In this document: piece after piece, positions 24,177 to 35,232 of the stretch | Position numbering within the stretch: the stretch's first letter is position 1 | How the letters are laid out: the number at the start of each line of letters is the position of its first letter | Assembly: GCF_000422485.1 (NCBI RefSeq) | Contig: NZ_KE383859.1 | Span: 1 to 45,477, forward strand | From: Paenibacillus pasadenensis DSM 19293 | GTDB lineage: Bacteria; Bacillota; Bacilli; Paenibacillales; Paenibacillaceae | Length of the DNA stretch: 45,477 nucleotides | Direction of reading: 5' to 3' | Position numbers and translations under genes: made by a program | The notes under the pieces: model-generated | The model's input: only the letters and a program-made list of their open reading frames with translations | Database searches by the model: none | Told to the model about the DNA's origin: nothing

Positions 24177-25601
24177 ATGAGTCTGGACCCGATCCGGCCG
24201 GAAATCGCGCTCCCGGCGCAGCCGCCATCCCGGCGGCGGGGCCGGATCGGCCGCCTGGCCGGCGCGCTCCGCGGCAAGGGCGCGCTGGCGACGATCGCCC
24301 GCACGAGCGGCGTCAACCTGCTCATCCTGCTGCTCGGCACGCTGAGCTCCATCCTGACGGCCCGCCTGCTCGGAGCGGAGGGCAAGGGCGAGCTGGCGGC
24401 GATCCTGTTCTGGCCGGCCTTCCTCGCCGGGCTGACCGGCTTCGGGCTGCCGACGTCGCTGATCTACCAGGTGAAGCGCGGCGCGGCGCTGCGGGAGGCG
24501 GCGGCGCTCGCCTTCTCGCTGCTGCTTCCGGTCAGCCTGCTGACCGGCACGCTCGCCTGGTTCCTGCTGCCGCAGTGGATGGACGGCTACAGCGCCGAGG
24601 CGATCGCGGCGGCCCGCTTTTACGCCGCGCTCGCCGTGCCGATGGCGCTGGCGGCGAACCTGATCGCCGCCGCCGCCCAGAGCCGCGCGAGGTTCGGCGT
24701 CTACAACGGCATCCGGCTGTACGTGCCGCTGCTCAACCTCGCCGGACTGGCGGCGCTGTGGGCGGCGGGAGCGCTGACGCTGACCGCCGCCGCCTCGGTC
24801 TATCTGGCGACGACCGGCGCGGTCATCGCGGCGGCGCTGTACGCGCTGCGCGACGAGCTCGGCTGGGCGCCGCTGCGGCAAGCGTGGAGCCGGCGCGTCG
24901 CCGGTCCGCTGCTCGGCTACGGCAGCCGCGTGTACGGCACCGACCTGCTCGGCACGCTGTACGGCCAGTTCGACAAGCTGATCATCCTGGCGCTGCTGGC
25001 GCCGCGCGACTTTGGCGTCTACTCCGTCATCTACGCGCTGTCCCGCATGTTCAACGTCGTGCAGACGGCGATCACGAGCGTCGTATTCCCGAAGGTGACG
25101 GGCGAGAGCAAGGAGGTCGTCATCGCCTCGGTCAGCCGGGCGTTCCGGCTGTCGATGGCGCTCATGACGCTCGCGGTCGTGCCGGCGATGTGGATCGGCG
25201 GCCGCCTGATCGGCCTCGTGTTCGGCCCGGACTTCGCCGGCTCGAGCGCCGCGTTCTACCTGCTGTCGATCGAGTGCATCGTCGGCGGCGGCTCCTGGCT
25301 CCTCGCCTCGGCGTTCAACGCGATGGGACGGCCGGGCATGGTGCTCGTGCGGCAGCTGGTCGCGCTCGCCGCGACGATCGGGCTGTTCTTCGCCTTCGTC
25401 CCGATCTGGGGACTGGAAGGACTGGCGCTCGCGCTGCTCGGCGGCGCGTTCATCCGGATGGCGTTCTCGATCGCCTCGATGAAGCTGCTGTTCGGCGTCC
25501 CGATCCGCCGCATCCTGTCCGGCAGCGAGGACCTGAAGTTTCTGAAGGCTCGAATCCAAGCAAGAAAAAAGGCGGCATCCGCCGCCGAAGGGGGAGCATG
25601 A
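24177..25601 (+). CDS. Polysaccharide flippase, Wzx type
   Basis: A 474-residue polytopic protein with about 12-14 predicted membrane helices, beginning at ~40 (ARTSGVNLLILLLGTLSSIL). TARLLGAEGKGELAA and GTLYGQFDKLIILALLAP are typical of MOP-superfamily exporters. AAAAAGGAG lies before the ATG. The 92-nt gap upstream contains an AT-rich patch (24130-24160) that could hold an internal promoter. It should move lipid-linked repeat units across the membrane. Its last codons overlap the next frame (ATGA). Confidence 0.9.
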   Translation: MSLDPIRPEIALPAQPPSRRRGRIGRLAGALRGKGALATIARTSGVNLLILLLGTLSSILTARLLGAEGKGELAAILFWPAFLAGLTGFGLPTSLIYQVKRGAALREAAALAFSLLLPVSLLTGTLAWFLLPQWMDGYSAEAIAAARFYAALAVPMALAANLIAAAAQSRARFGVYNGIRLYVPLLNLAGLAALWAAGALTLTAAASVYLATTGAVIAAALYALRDELGWAPLRQAWSRRVAGPLLGYGSRVYGTDLLGTLYGQFDKLIILALLAPRDFGVYSVIYALSRMFNVVQTAITSVVFPKVTGESKEVVIASVSRAFRLSMALMTLAVVPAMWIGGRLIGLVFGPDFAGSSAAFYLLSIECIVGGGSWLLASAFNAMGRPGMVLVRQLVALAATIGLFFAFVPIWGLEGLALALLGGAFIRMAFSIASMKLLFGVPIRRILSGSEDLKFLKARIQARKKAASAAEGGA

Positions 25602-25606
25602 GACGC

Positions 25607-26596
25607 ATGGGCAAGACCGAGATCGAATCGCCGCTCGCGGCGGGCCGCCTGGGCCTGCATCCGATGGAGCAGCTCAAGGAGAGGCTGTCGCTCATTACGA
25701 AGAGCATCCCGAAGGGCTCGGAAATCATCTACATCGACTACCCGGTCTACAGCAACATCGGCGACATCCTCATCATGAAAGGGACCGAGGCCTTCTTTCA
25801 GGCGCATGGCATCCGCGTGAAGGCCCGCTACAGCGTCGCCGACTTCCCGGACGAGCTGCGCGTGCCGCCCGGCGTCATCCTCGTGCTGCAGGGCGGCGGC
25901 AACTTCGGCGACCTGTACGCCAAGCATCAGCTGCTGCGCGAGAGCGTCGTGGAGCGCTATCCGGGCAACCGGATCGTCGTGCTGCCGCAGACGATCTTTT
26001 ACAAGAGCGAGCTGAACTTCGGCCGCACGGCCAGCATCCTGAACCGCCATCCCGACCTGCATCTGTACGTCCGGGACTCGCTCTCGTACGAGATGGCGAG
26101 CAAGAAGTTCAAAAACGTGCAGGTCTACCTGTCGCCCGACATGGCCCATCAGCTGTATCCGATCGCCGCGCCGGAGCATCCGACGAAGGACACGCTGTTC
26201 TTCCTGCGGACGGACGTCGAGAAGACGCCCGAGCAGGAGAAGCTGGAGCGGAAGGCCGGCGGCTCGGAGAGCAAGGACTGGCAGCATCTCTACCATCCTG
26301 CGGAGCGGAAAGGCATCGTGCTGATCATGAAGCTGTACCGCTTCACGGCAGCCCGGGGGCTGCTGCAGCGCGTCTGGTACCGCTACTCGCAGCATCTGGT
26401 GGACAAGGCGGTCAGGCAGTTCGGCTCCTACCGCATGATCGTCACCTCCCGGCTGCACGGCCACATCCTCGCCAGCCTGATGGATTTGCCCCATGTCGTC
26501 CTCGACAACTCCTACGGCAAGAACATGAGCTATTACCAGGCTTGGACGAGGGATGTGCCGGGAGCGGAGCTGTCGACGGCCGAGCAGGCGAACTGA
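25607..26596 (+). CDS. Polysaccharide pyruvyltransferase family protein
   Basis: A 329-residue cytosolic protein with the family landmarks IIYIDYPVYSNIGDILIMKG, VILVLQGGGNFGDLYAKHQL, VVLPQTIFYKSE, VRDSLSYEMA and a C-terminal IVTSRLHGHILASLMDLPHV. Members transfer pyruvate from phosphoenolpyruvate as a ketal to sugars, giving acidic polymers. Two starts are possible: ATG 25598 overlaps the flippase stop, while ATG 25607 sits 10 nt from GGGGGAG and is preferred. It resembles EpsO/WcaK more than the cell-wall enzyme CsaB, judged only from context. Confidence 0.88.
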   Translation: MGKTEIESPLAAGRLGLHPMEQLKERLSLITKSIPKGSEIIYIDYPVYSNIGDILIMKGTEAFFQAHGIRVKARYSVADFPDELRVPPGVILVLQGGGNFGDLYAKHQLLRESVVERYPGNRIVVLPQTIFYKSELNFGRTASILNRHPDLHLYVRDSLSYEMASKKFKNVQVYLSPDMAHQLYPIAAPEHPTKDTLFFLRTDVEKTPEQEKLERKAGGSESKDWQHLYHPAERKGIVLIMKLYRFTAARGLLQRVWYRYSQHLVDKAVRQFGSYRMIVTSRLHGHILASLMDLPHVVLDNSYGKNMSYYQAWTRDVPGAELSTAEQAN

Positions 26597-26670
26597 TCGG
26601 GGAACGACGGGCGAACGGACCGGCGGGCGGCCGCCGGTCGAACGAATCCAAGGAAAGGGGAGCGGTTCAC

Positions 26671-27348
26671 TTGGCATATCCAGACCGAAGCGAGGAAATG
26701 ATGGCGGCGGGAGGCGGATGTCCGGCCCAGGCGCGGCAGATCGCTTTGTACGAAGGCATGAAGCGGGCGGTCGACGTCGGCTGCTCGCTGATCGGCCTCG
26801 TGCTGCTCAGTCCGGTGTTCGTGCTGATCGGCTTGCTGATCAAGCTCGAGGATCCGAAGGGAAGCGTCTTTTTCTACCAGACGCGCGTCGGCAAGGACGG
26901 CAAGCCGTTCCGCATGTTCAAGTTCCGCTCGATGGTCTCGAACGCGGAGGAGCGGCTGAAGGAGCTGCTTGCGCAGAACGAGGTCCAGGGCGCGATGTTC
27001 AAGATGAAGAACGATCCCCGCATCACGCGGGTCGGCCGCTTCATCCGCAAGACGAGCATCGACGAGCTGCCGCAGCTGGTCAACGTGCTGCAGGGCAGCA
27101 TGTCGCTCGTCGGCCCGCGGCCGCCGCTGCCGCGCGAGGTCGCGGAGTATACGCCTTACGACCGCCAGCGGCTCGACGTCACGCCCGGCTGCACCGGGCT
27201 GTGGCAGGTGAGCGGACGCAGCAGCCTGACGTTCGAGCAGATGGTCGAGCTCGACCTGCAGTACGTGCGCGAGCGCTCGCTCGGCATGGACGCGCGCATC
27301 CTGCTGCGGACCGTGCGGGTGCTGCTCGGCAGCAAGGACGCGTTTTAA
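26671..27348 (+). CDS. Undecaprenyl-phosphate sugar phosphotransferase (initiating enzyme)
   Basis: A 225-residue monotopic phosphoglycosyltransferase that starts repeat-unit assembly on undecaprenyl phosphate. It has the re-entrant helix at ~32-55 (RAVDVGCSLIGLVLLSPVF), then FYQTRVGKDGKPFRMFKFRSM, FIRKTSIDELPQLVNVLQGS and GLWQVSGRS. The start is TTG 26671, with AGGAAAGGGG upstream; the open frame begins earlier but inside the previous gene. Only the C-terminal catalytic part of a WbaP-type enzyme is present, as in EpsL. The sugar is probably glucose, galactose or a relative. Confidence 0.92.
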   Translation: MAYPDRSEEMMAAGGGCPAQARQIALYEGMKRAVDVGCSLIGLVLLSPVFVLIGLLIKLEDPKGSVFFYQTRVGKDGKPFRMFKFRSMVSNAEERLKELLAQNEVQGAMFKMKNDPRITRVGRFIRKTSIDELPQLVNVLQGSMSLVGPRPPLPREVAEYTPYDRQRLDVTPGCTGLWQVSGRSSLTFEQMVELDLQYVRERSLGMDARILLRTVRVLLGSKDAF

Positions 27349-27376
27349 TCCCATCAGCAAAAAGGAGCGGAAGGAC

Positions 27377-29348
<1,972 letters not shown>

Positions 29349-29352
29349 CGCC

Positions 29353-30726
29353 ATGGCCATGGCAAGCTCGCAGCCGCTGCAGCCCGCTTTCCGCCGGAGC
29401 GGCCGCTTGGGAGGGGCGTCGCTGGAGGACTGGGCGCGCCGGGGGCTGATCGCCTACTTCATCTTCGCCTCGATGGCCTATTTGCCGGAGGCGCTCAACG
29501 ATATCGCGAGCATGCGCGTCTCCTACGCCAAGTTCGCGATCGGCGAGCCGCTGTTCGGACCGAGCCTCCGGTACGTCAAGGACATCCTGATGGTCGCGCT
29601 GCTCGGGCTGTTCTTCTGGATCGACATGCGCAGGCAAGAGCGCTACCGGCTGGCCGCGCACTACCTGCCTGTGATCCTGCTCCTCCTGTATGGCACCGCC
29701 GTGCTCGCCTATCGGGAGTCGACGGTCAACCTCTATCAGGTCGCGGCCGGGGGCCGCTCGCTGCTGCTGATCCTGTTCTGCGTCAAAGCGATCGGGCTGA
29801 TGCGCGGCCGACCGGAGTTCATCCGCGCGCTCGCCCGCTGCATCGGCTGGCTGCTGCTGGTCGAGTTCATCGTGCTGGCGATCCAGTACGCGCTGTTCAC
29901 CAGCCGGTTCGGTGTCGTGAATCCGTTCTCGCTGCGGCTGATCGGCACGTTCGGCGGCATCTCGATCGCCGGCTACCTGGCGCTCGGCAGCGCGATGATC
30001 CTGTACGCCGCCCGGCCGCGGCTCGGCCGGGTCCAGCGCAGGCTGGGGCCGCTTCTGCAGCTGCTCGCGCTCGGCGTCGCCGGCATGTCCGGCACGCGCT
30101 CGGCGATCATCGGCTGCTTCCTGATCGTGTTTTTCCTGCTCGTCGAAAAGGTGCTTCTCGGAAGGAAGCGCCCCGGATCGGCGTACTTGACGCCGGCGAT
30201 CATCTGCTTCTCGCTGCTCGCCCTCACGGGCGGCGTGCAGGCGGCGACGCTGATGGCCGACCGCGGCAGCATTGTCGAGGCGCAGGTGGAGGGCGGACGG
30301 ATCGACATGCTGACCGGCTTCTTCACTTCGAATCCGCTGAGCGTCGTGCTGTTCGGCGACGGCATCGGCTACGGCACGAATGCCGGCGTCAACCTGAACA
30401 AGCAGCTCGAGGTCGAGCTCGATCACCAGATCATGGACGGCACGTTCAACTCGATCCTGACCCAGTACGGCCTGCTGTCGCTGTCGCTGCTGCTGGCGGC
30501 GGCGATCGCGGCCGCGCCTGGACTGCTGCGCAAGCTGCGGAGCCGCAGCCTGCAGCTGTACGTGTTCGTCGTCGTCAACTTCGTCCTCTGCATCTCGACG
30601 AACATCCTGGAGCAGTTCGTCTATCTGTTCCTGCTGGCGGCCTGCTGGGCCGTGCTGACGGACGGCGAGCCGAGCCGCTCCGCCACCGGAGCGCTCGGCC
30701 GGACAGCCGCTCCGATGCCAACCTGA
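29353..30726 (+). CDS. Polysaccharide polymerase/O-antigen ligase-like protein (Wzy candidate)
   Basis: A 457-residue polytopic protein with about ten hydrophobic segments and an extracellular loop at ~310-370 (RIDMLTGFFTSNPLSVVLFG then LDHQIMDGTFNSILTQYGLL). Pattern GTRSAI after a membrane helix and D-x3-N-S near the end of the loop fit the Wzy/WaaL family. No strong ribosome site is seen; ATG 29353 and 29359 are both possible, four bases after the gmd stop, suggesting coupling. It is the only polymerase candidate in the operon. Confidence 0.85.
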   Translation: MAMASSQPLQPAFRRSGRLGGASLEDWARRGLIAYFIFASMAYLPEALNDIASMRVSYAKFAIGEPLFGPSLRYVKDILMVALLGLFFWIDMRRQERYRLAAHYLPVILLLLYGTAVLAYRESTVNLYQVAAGGRSLLLILFCVKAIGLMRGRPEFIRALARCIGWLLLVEFIVLAIQYALFTSRFGVVNPFSLRLIGTFGGISIAGYLALGSAMILYAARPRLGRVQRRLGPLLQLLALGVAGMSGTRSAIIGCFLIVFFLLVEKVLLGRKRPGSAYLTPAIICFSLLALTGGVQAATLMADRGSIVEAQVEGGRIDMLTGFFTSNPLSVVLFGDGIGYGTNAGVNLNKQLEVELDHQIMDGTFNSILTQYGLLSLSLLLAAAIAAAPGLLRKLRSRSLQLYVFVVVNFVLCISTNILEQFVYLFLLAACWAVLTDGEPSRSATGALGRTAAPMPT

Positions 30727-30742
30727 AGGGAGAAATGACGCC

Positions 30743-31891
30743 ATGAAGCCGCTTGTACTGCTCACCGACGCCTATGGCGGACACGGCGGCATCGCCAAGT
30801 TCAACCGCGACCTGCTCGGCGCCGTCTGCTCCAGTCCGCAGGTCGAGCGGGCGACGGCGATCCCCCGCATCATGCCTTATCCGCCGGGAGAGCTCCCGCC
30901 GAAGCTCGACTACGTGACGGCCGGCCTGAACAGCAAGCCCCGCTATCTGAAAACGGTGCTCGGCTCGCTGCTGGGACGGGCGAGAGGCAGCGACGTCATC
31001 CTCTGCGGGCATATCAATCTGCTGCCGTTCGCGGCGCTCGCCAAAAAAATGACCGGCGCCAAGCTGGCGCTCATCATCCACGGCATCGACGCCTGGGACC
31101 CGGTGACGCGCGGCGGCACCGGCTGGGCGCTGAGCCAGCTGGACGCCGTCATCTCGGTCAGCCGGCTGACGCTGGACCGCTTCTGCGGCTGGACGGGCCT
31201 GGCCGGCATTCCGTCCTACGTGCTGCCGAACTCGTTCGAGCCGGGACAGTTCACGCCGGGTCCGCGGCCGGCTTATCTCATGGAGCGCTACGGGCTGCAG
31301 CCGCAGGACCGGATCGTCATGACGCTGGGACGGCTCGCGGGCCAGGATCGGCGCAAGGGCTTCGACGAGGTGCTCGAGGCGCTGCCGACGCTGAGGCGGC
31401 AGGTGCCTCGCCTGCGCTATCTGATCGTGGGCGACGGCAGCGACCGCGCGCGGCTGGAGGCGAAGGCCGCCGCCCTCGGCGTGGACGATGCCGTCGTGTT
31501 CACGGGCTTGATCGCAGAGGAGGAAAAAGCCGACCACTACCGGCTTGCCGACGGCTTCGCGATGCCGAGCCACGGCGAAGGCTTCGGCATCGTGCTGCTG
31601 GAGGCGATGGCCTGCGGCGTGCCGGCGCTGGCCTCGAGCAAGGACGGCAGCAGCGAGGCGCTGATGCACGGCAAGCTCGGCGAGCTGATCGATCCGGCCG
31701 ATCCGGAGCAGGTGCAGGGGGGCATCCTGCGCCTGCTGTCCAAGCCGCGCGGGGAAGTGCCCGAAGGACTCGGCCATTTCAGCTACGCGAACTATACGGC
31801 AAGACTGCATGACATCCTGCAGCGGATCGGCGGCGATGCGGCCGTTCCCGCAGGGGGCTCCTTGCGCAGCACGGGCAAGCTGTCCGGCTGA
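30743..31891 (+). CDS. Glycosyltransferase family 4
   Basis: A 382-residue GT-B enzyme. The N-terminal domain has LLTDAYGGHGGIAKFNRDLL, and the C-terminal donor domain has VMTLGRLAGQDRRKGFDEVL, YLIVGDGSDRARLE, VVFTGLIAEEEK and the E-x7-E-like PSHGEGFGIVLLEAMACGVP. GAAGGGAG precedes the ATG. It adds one sugar, probably from a nucleotide-sugar made in this operon; which one is not readable. Confidence 0.9.
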   Translation: MKPLVLLTDAYGGHGGIAKFNRDLLGAVCSSPQVERATAIPRIMPYPPGELPPKLDYVTAGLNSKPRYLKTVLGSLLGRARGSDVILCGHINLLPFAALAKKMTGAKLALIIHGIDAWDPVTRGGTGWALSQLDAVISVSRLTLDRFCGWTGLAGIPSYVLPNSFEPGQFTPGPRPAYLMERYGLQPQDRIVMTLGRLAGQDRRKGFDEVLEALPTLRRQVPRLRYLIVGDGSDRARLEAKAAALGVDDAVVFTGLIAEEEKADHYRLADGFAMPSHGEGFGIVLLEAMACGVPALASSKDGSSEALMHGKLGELIDPADPEQVQGGILRLLSKPRGEVPEGLGHFSYANYTARLHDILQRIGGDAAVPAGGSLRSTGKLSG

Positions 31892-31918
31892 CCATTTTGA
31901 GAACAGGGAAGTGAAGGC

Positions 31919-33139
31919 ATGAACATCCTGCATGTGATCGCCAATCTGGCGCCCCGCTACGGCGGCCCGGCAAAGGCCGGAATGGAGATGGCGGCGGCCC
32001 TCGCGGCGCGCGGCCACGACGTGACGATCTTCACGACCAACCAGGACGGAAGCGGCGTGCTGGAGGTGCCGACCGACCGGACGATCCGCAAGAACGGCGT
32101 GGACATCCGGTACTTCCCGGTCATCCAGCCGAAGTTCTGGCGCACCTCGCCGGCGATGGCGGCCGCGCTGAAAAAGGAGATGCCGCGCTTCGACATCGTG
32201 CATATCCACTCGCTCTATCTGTTCCACGGGATGGCTGCCGGCCATTACGCCCGCAAGCACGGGGTGCCGTACATCGTCCGTCCGCACGGGACGCTCGATC
32301 CGGTCATGCATGCCCGCCATCGCTATCGCAAGAAAATCATGGAGACGCTGTTCGAGGACCGCAACATCCGCCGCGCCGACGCGCTGCACTACACGACCGA
32401 GGAAGAGCTGCTGCTCGCCGAGCCGTACGTGCACGGAAGCTCCGGCTTCGTCGTCCCGAACGGCATCAACTCCTCCGACTACCGCGAGCTGCCGCCCAAA
32501 GGAACGTTCCGCTCCCGCTACAAGCTGCTGGAAGGCAAGAGGATGCTGCTGTTTTTCAGCCGCATCAACTTCAAGAAGGGGCTCGACGTGCTGGTCGAGG
32601 CGTTCCGCGACATCCATCGGCGCCATCCCGATACGGTGCTCGTGCTGACCGGACCGGATGACGAGAATTACGGCCAGAGGGTGCGCGACTGGCTGAAGGC
32701 GGCGTCCTTGAGCGAGTTCGCGATCTTCACCGGCATGCTGACCGGGACGGACAAGCTCGCCGTGCTGCGCGACGCCGACCTGTTCCTGCTGCCTTCGTAC
32801 TCGGAGAACTTCGGCATCGCCGTCGTCGAGGCGATGGCCTGCGGCGTGCCGGTCGTCATCTCCGACAAGGTCAACATCTGGCGCGAGGTCGTCGCCGAAG
32901 GGGCGGGGCTGGCGACGCCGGTCGACCCGATCCGGGTCGCGGACGCGGCCTGCCAGCTGCTGGACGATCCTGAGCTGCGGGAGCGGATGGGCGAGCGCGG
33001 CCGCGCGATGGCCTCGCAGTATTACGAGTGGTCGCAGGTCGCCGCGCAGCTGGAGCAGGAATATCGCAGGCTCGCCGGAGAGGCCGGCCGGGCCGGAAGC
33101 GGGCGCGGCGCTCAAGCCGGCCTGACCTGGGGCTCATGA
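31919..33139 (+). CDS. Glycosyltransferase family 4
   Basis: A 406-residue GT-B enzyme. It opens MNILHVIANLAPRYGGPAKA with the glycine-rich acceptor loop, has VHIHSLYLFHGMAA and YIVRPHGTLDPV, and a donor domain with LLFFSRINFKKGLDVLVEAF and LPSYSENFGIAVVEAMACGV. The C-terminal ~20 residues are Gly/Ala/Arg-rich. Its stop overlaps the next start (ATGA). It resembles the capsule transferases of Wzx/Wzy clusters; donor unknown. Confidence 0.9.
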   Translation: MNILHVIANLAPRYGGPAKAGMEMAAALAARGHDVTIFTTNQDGSGVLEVPTDRTIRKNGVDIRYFPVIQPKFWRTSPAMAAALKKEMPRFDIVHIHSLYLFHGMAAGHYARKHGVPYIVRPHGTLDPVMHARHRYRKKIMETLFEDRNIRRADALHYTTEEELLLAEPYVHGSSGFVVPNGINSSDYRELPPKGTFRSRYKLLEGKRMLLFFSRINFKKGLDVLVEAFRDIHRRHPDTVLVLTGPDDENYGQRVRDWLKAASLSEFAIFTGMLTGTDKLAVLRDADLFLLPSYSENFGIAVVEAMACGVPVVISDKVNIWREVVAEGAGLATPVDPIRVADAACQLLDDPELRERMGERGRAMASQYYEWSQVAAQLEQEYRRLAGEAGRAGSGRGAQAGLTWGS

Positions 33140-33795
33140 GCGCGAACCGCATCCGGCTCGACCGGTACGACCAGAGCGGGTACTCGCGCGGACGGAGCGG
33201 GGCGGTCGTGCTGCTCTGGTGGCTCGTGCAGGGCAGCCTGTTCCGCTACTCGCTGCATCCGATGTACGGCTGGCGGCGCTTCCTGCTGCGGCTGTTCGGC
33301 GCCCGGATCGGACGCGGCGTGCAGGTGCGGGCGACGGCGCGCTTCACCTATCCGTGGAAAGTGTCGATCGGCGACTGGTCGTGGATCGGCGACGAAGCGG
33401 AGTTCTACAGCCTCGACCGGATCGAGGTCGGCGCCCACTGCGTCGTCTCGCAGCGCAGCTATCTGTGCACCGGCTCCCATGACATCGAGGATCCTCGCTT
33501 CGGCCTGGTGACGCGGCCGATCGTCCTCCGCGACGGCGCCTGGGTCGCGAGCGACGCGTTCGTCTATCCCGGCGTGACGGTCGGCGTCATGGGCGTCGTC
33601 GCCGCCCGCAGCACGGTCACCCGTCCGGTGCCGGACGGCGAGGTGCATGCCGGCACGCCGGCGGCGTTCGTGAAGCGCCGGATCGTCAAGGACGGCGCGG
33701 AGGAAGGCGCGGGAGGCGCGGGAGTCGCGGAAGGCGAGGCCATGACGGACGGCGGACTCCAGAAGGACCGCCGCGCAGGACGGAACGCCGGTTGA
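33136..33795 (+). CDS. WcaF-type acetyltransferase
   Basis: A 219-residue left-handed beta-helix acyltransferase. It begins RIRLDRYDQSGYSRGRSG, has a hydrophobic WWLVQGSLFRYSLHPMYGW segment, then hexapeptide repeats (IGRGVQVRATARF, VSIGDWSWIGDEA) and the catalytic His in YLCTGSHDIEDP. The N-terminal layout matches colanic-acid O-acetyltransferases such as WcaF. The last ~35 residues are Gly/Ala/Glu-rich and probably unstructured. The ATG overlaps the previous stop. It should O-acetylate one sugar of the unit. Confidence 0.88.
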   Translation: MSANRIRLDRYDQSGYSRGRSGAVVLLWWLVQGSLFRYSLHPMYGWRRFLLRLFGARIGRGVQVRATARFTYPWKVSIGDWSWIGDEAEFYSLDRIEVGAHCVVSQRSYLCTGSHDIEDPRFGLVTRPIVLRDGAWVASDAFVYPGVTVGVMGVVAARSTVTRPVPDGEVHAGTPAAFVKRRIVKDGAEEGAGGAGVAEGEAMTDGGLQKDRRAGRNAG

Positions 33796-33864
33796 CAAGC
33801 GGCATCAAGCGAGGGAGACCGGCCGCAGCGCCGGCGAGCCCGCACGAAAGGAGGCCAAAGGGCG

Positions 33865-35232
33865 ATGAGCAAGCCGCGCATCGTGTTCGTCATCAATTAT
33901 TTTTATCCCGACTATGCCTCGACCGGGCAGATCCTCACCGAGCTGTGCCTGCATCTGCAGCATGACTTCGACATTACGGTCATCGCGCAGCAGCCGGGCT
34001 ACGCCGGGGAGAAAAAGGACGCCAAGGCGCCGCGCTACGCCGAGGACCGGCTGGAGAACATCTCGATCCTGCGCATCCGCCTGCCGGAGGTGGACAAGCG
34101 CAGCAAGGCGAGCCGCCTGCGCTACATCTCGGCCTACTTCCTGCATGCGGTGCGGCTGCTGCTGCGGCAGCGCAAGGCGGACTTCGTCTACACGATCTCG
34201 CAGCCGCCGGTGCTCGGCGGCCTGATCGGCACGATCGGCAAGCTGGCGCTGCGCTCCAGGCACATCTACAACATCCAGGACTTCAACCCCGAGCAGGCGC
34301 AGGCGGTCGGATTCATGAACCATCCGCTCCTGCAGCGGACGGCGCTCCTGCTCGACAAGCTGAACTGCCGCCTGGCGGACCACGTCATCCTCGTCGGCCA
34401 GGATATGAAGGAGACGCTCGTCCGCCGCTTCGGCGGCAAGAACGTGCCGCCGCACTCGGTCATCAACAACTGGACCGACGAGCAGGACATCGTGCCGCTG
34501 AGGCGCGACGATCCCGGCGTGGCGGCGTTCCTGAAGCGGCACGGGCTGGAGGACAAGTTCGTCGTCATGTACTCCGGCAACCTCGGGCTCTACTACGATC
34601 TCGAGAACCTGATCCGCATCGCGCCGCAGTTCCGCGAGCTGTCCGACCTGATGTTCGTGTTCATCGGCGAAGGCGCGGTCAAGCCGCTCATGGAGCAGTT
34701 CGCGCGCGAGCAGGGGCTGACGAACGTCCTGTTCCTCCCCTACCAGCCGAAGGACCAGCTCCGCTACTCGCTCGGCGCGGCCGACGTGCATCTGGTCGTC
34801 AACCAGAAGGGCATCAAGGGCGTGTCGGTGCCGAGCAAGATCTACGGCGTCATGGCGGCGGGCAAGGCGGTCATGGGCGTGCTGGAGGAAGGCAGCGAGG
34901 CGCATCGCCTCATCCGGGACAGCAGCTGCGGCACGTCGACCGAGCCCCAGCGCTACGGCGACGCCGCGCGCCAGCTGATGGCGCTGTACAGCCTCGGCCG
35001 CGCCGGCCTCGCCGAGCGGGGACTGCAGGGGCGCGACTATCTGGAGCGCCATCTGCGCCGCAGCCTGTCGCTCGAGAAGTACCGCGAGCTGCTGCTGTCG
35101 CTGCATGCCGGCGGCGGCCGCGGCCGCAAAATTCCGGCTGGCCGCGCGGCGGCGGCCGGCCGGCCGCAAGCAGAGGCGGGAGCCGGCGCGCGCGTCCTTA
35201 CCCATTCCAATCTGAAAGGCGGAGATCGATGA
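33865..35232 (+). CDS. Glycosyltransferase family 4, WbuB/WcaI-like
   Basis: A 455-residue GT-B enzyme. N-terminal IVFVINYFYPDYASTGQILT and PGYAGEKKDA, then YNIQDFNPEQAQAVGF, VVMYSGNLGLYYDLENLIRI and a donor motif around VPSKIYGVMAAGKAVMGVLE. This layout is typical of the WbuB/WcaI group, which includes fucose and fucosamine transferases; that is suggestive here because GDP-fucose is made nearby. Residues after ~415 are a low-complexity Arg/Gly/Ala tail. AAAGGAGG lies 10 nt before the ATG; it overlaps the next gene (ATGA). Confidence 0.9.
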   Translation: MSKPRIVFVINYFYPDYASTGQILTELCLHLQHDFDITVIAQQPGYAGEKKDAKAPRYAEDRLENISILRIRLPEVDKRSKASRLRYISAYFLHAVRLLLRQRKADFVYTISQPPVLGGLIGTIGKLALRSRHIYNIQDFNPEQAQAVGFMNHPLLQRTALLLDKLNCRLADHVILVGQDMKETLVRRFGGKNVPPHSVINNWTDEQDIVPLRRDDPGVAAFLKRHGLEDKFVVMYSGNLGLYYDLENLIRIAPQFRELSDLMFVFIGEGAVKPLMEQFAREQGLTNVLFLPYQPKDQLRYSLGAADVHLVVNQKGIKGVSVPSKIYGVMAAGKAVMGVLEEGSEAHRLIRDSSCGTSTEPQRYGDAARQLMALYSLGRAGLAERGLQGRDYLERHLRRSLSLEKYRELLLSLHAGGGRGRKIPAGRAAAAGRPQAEAGAGARVLTHSNLKGGDR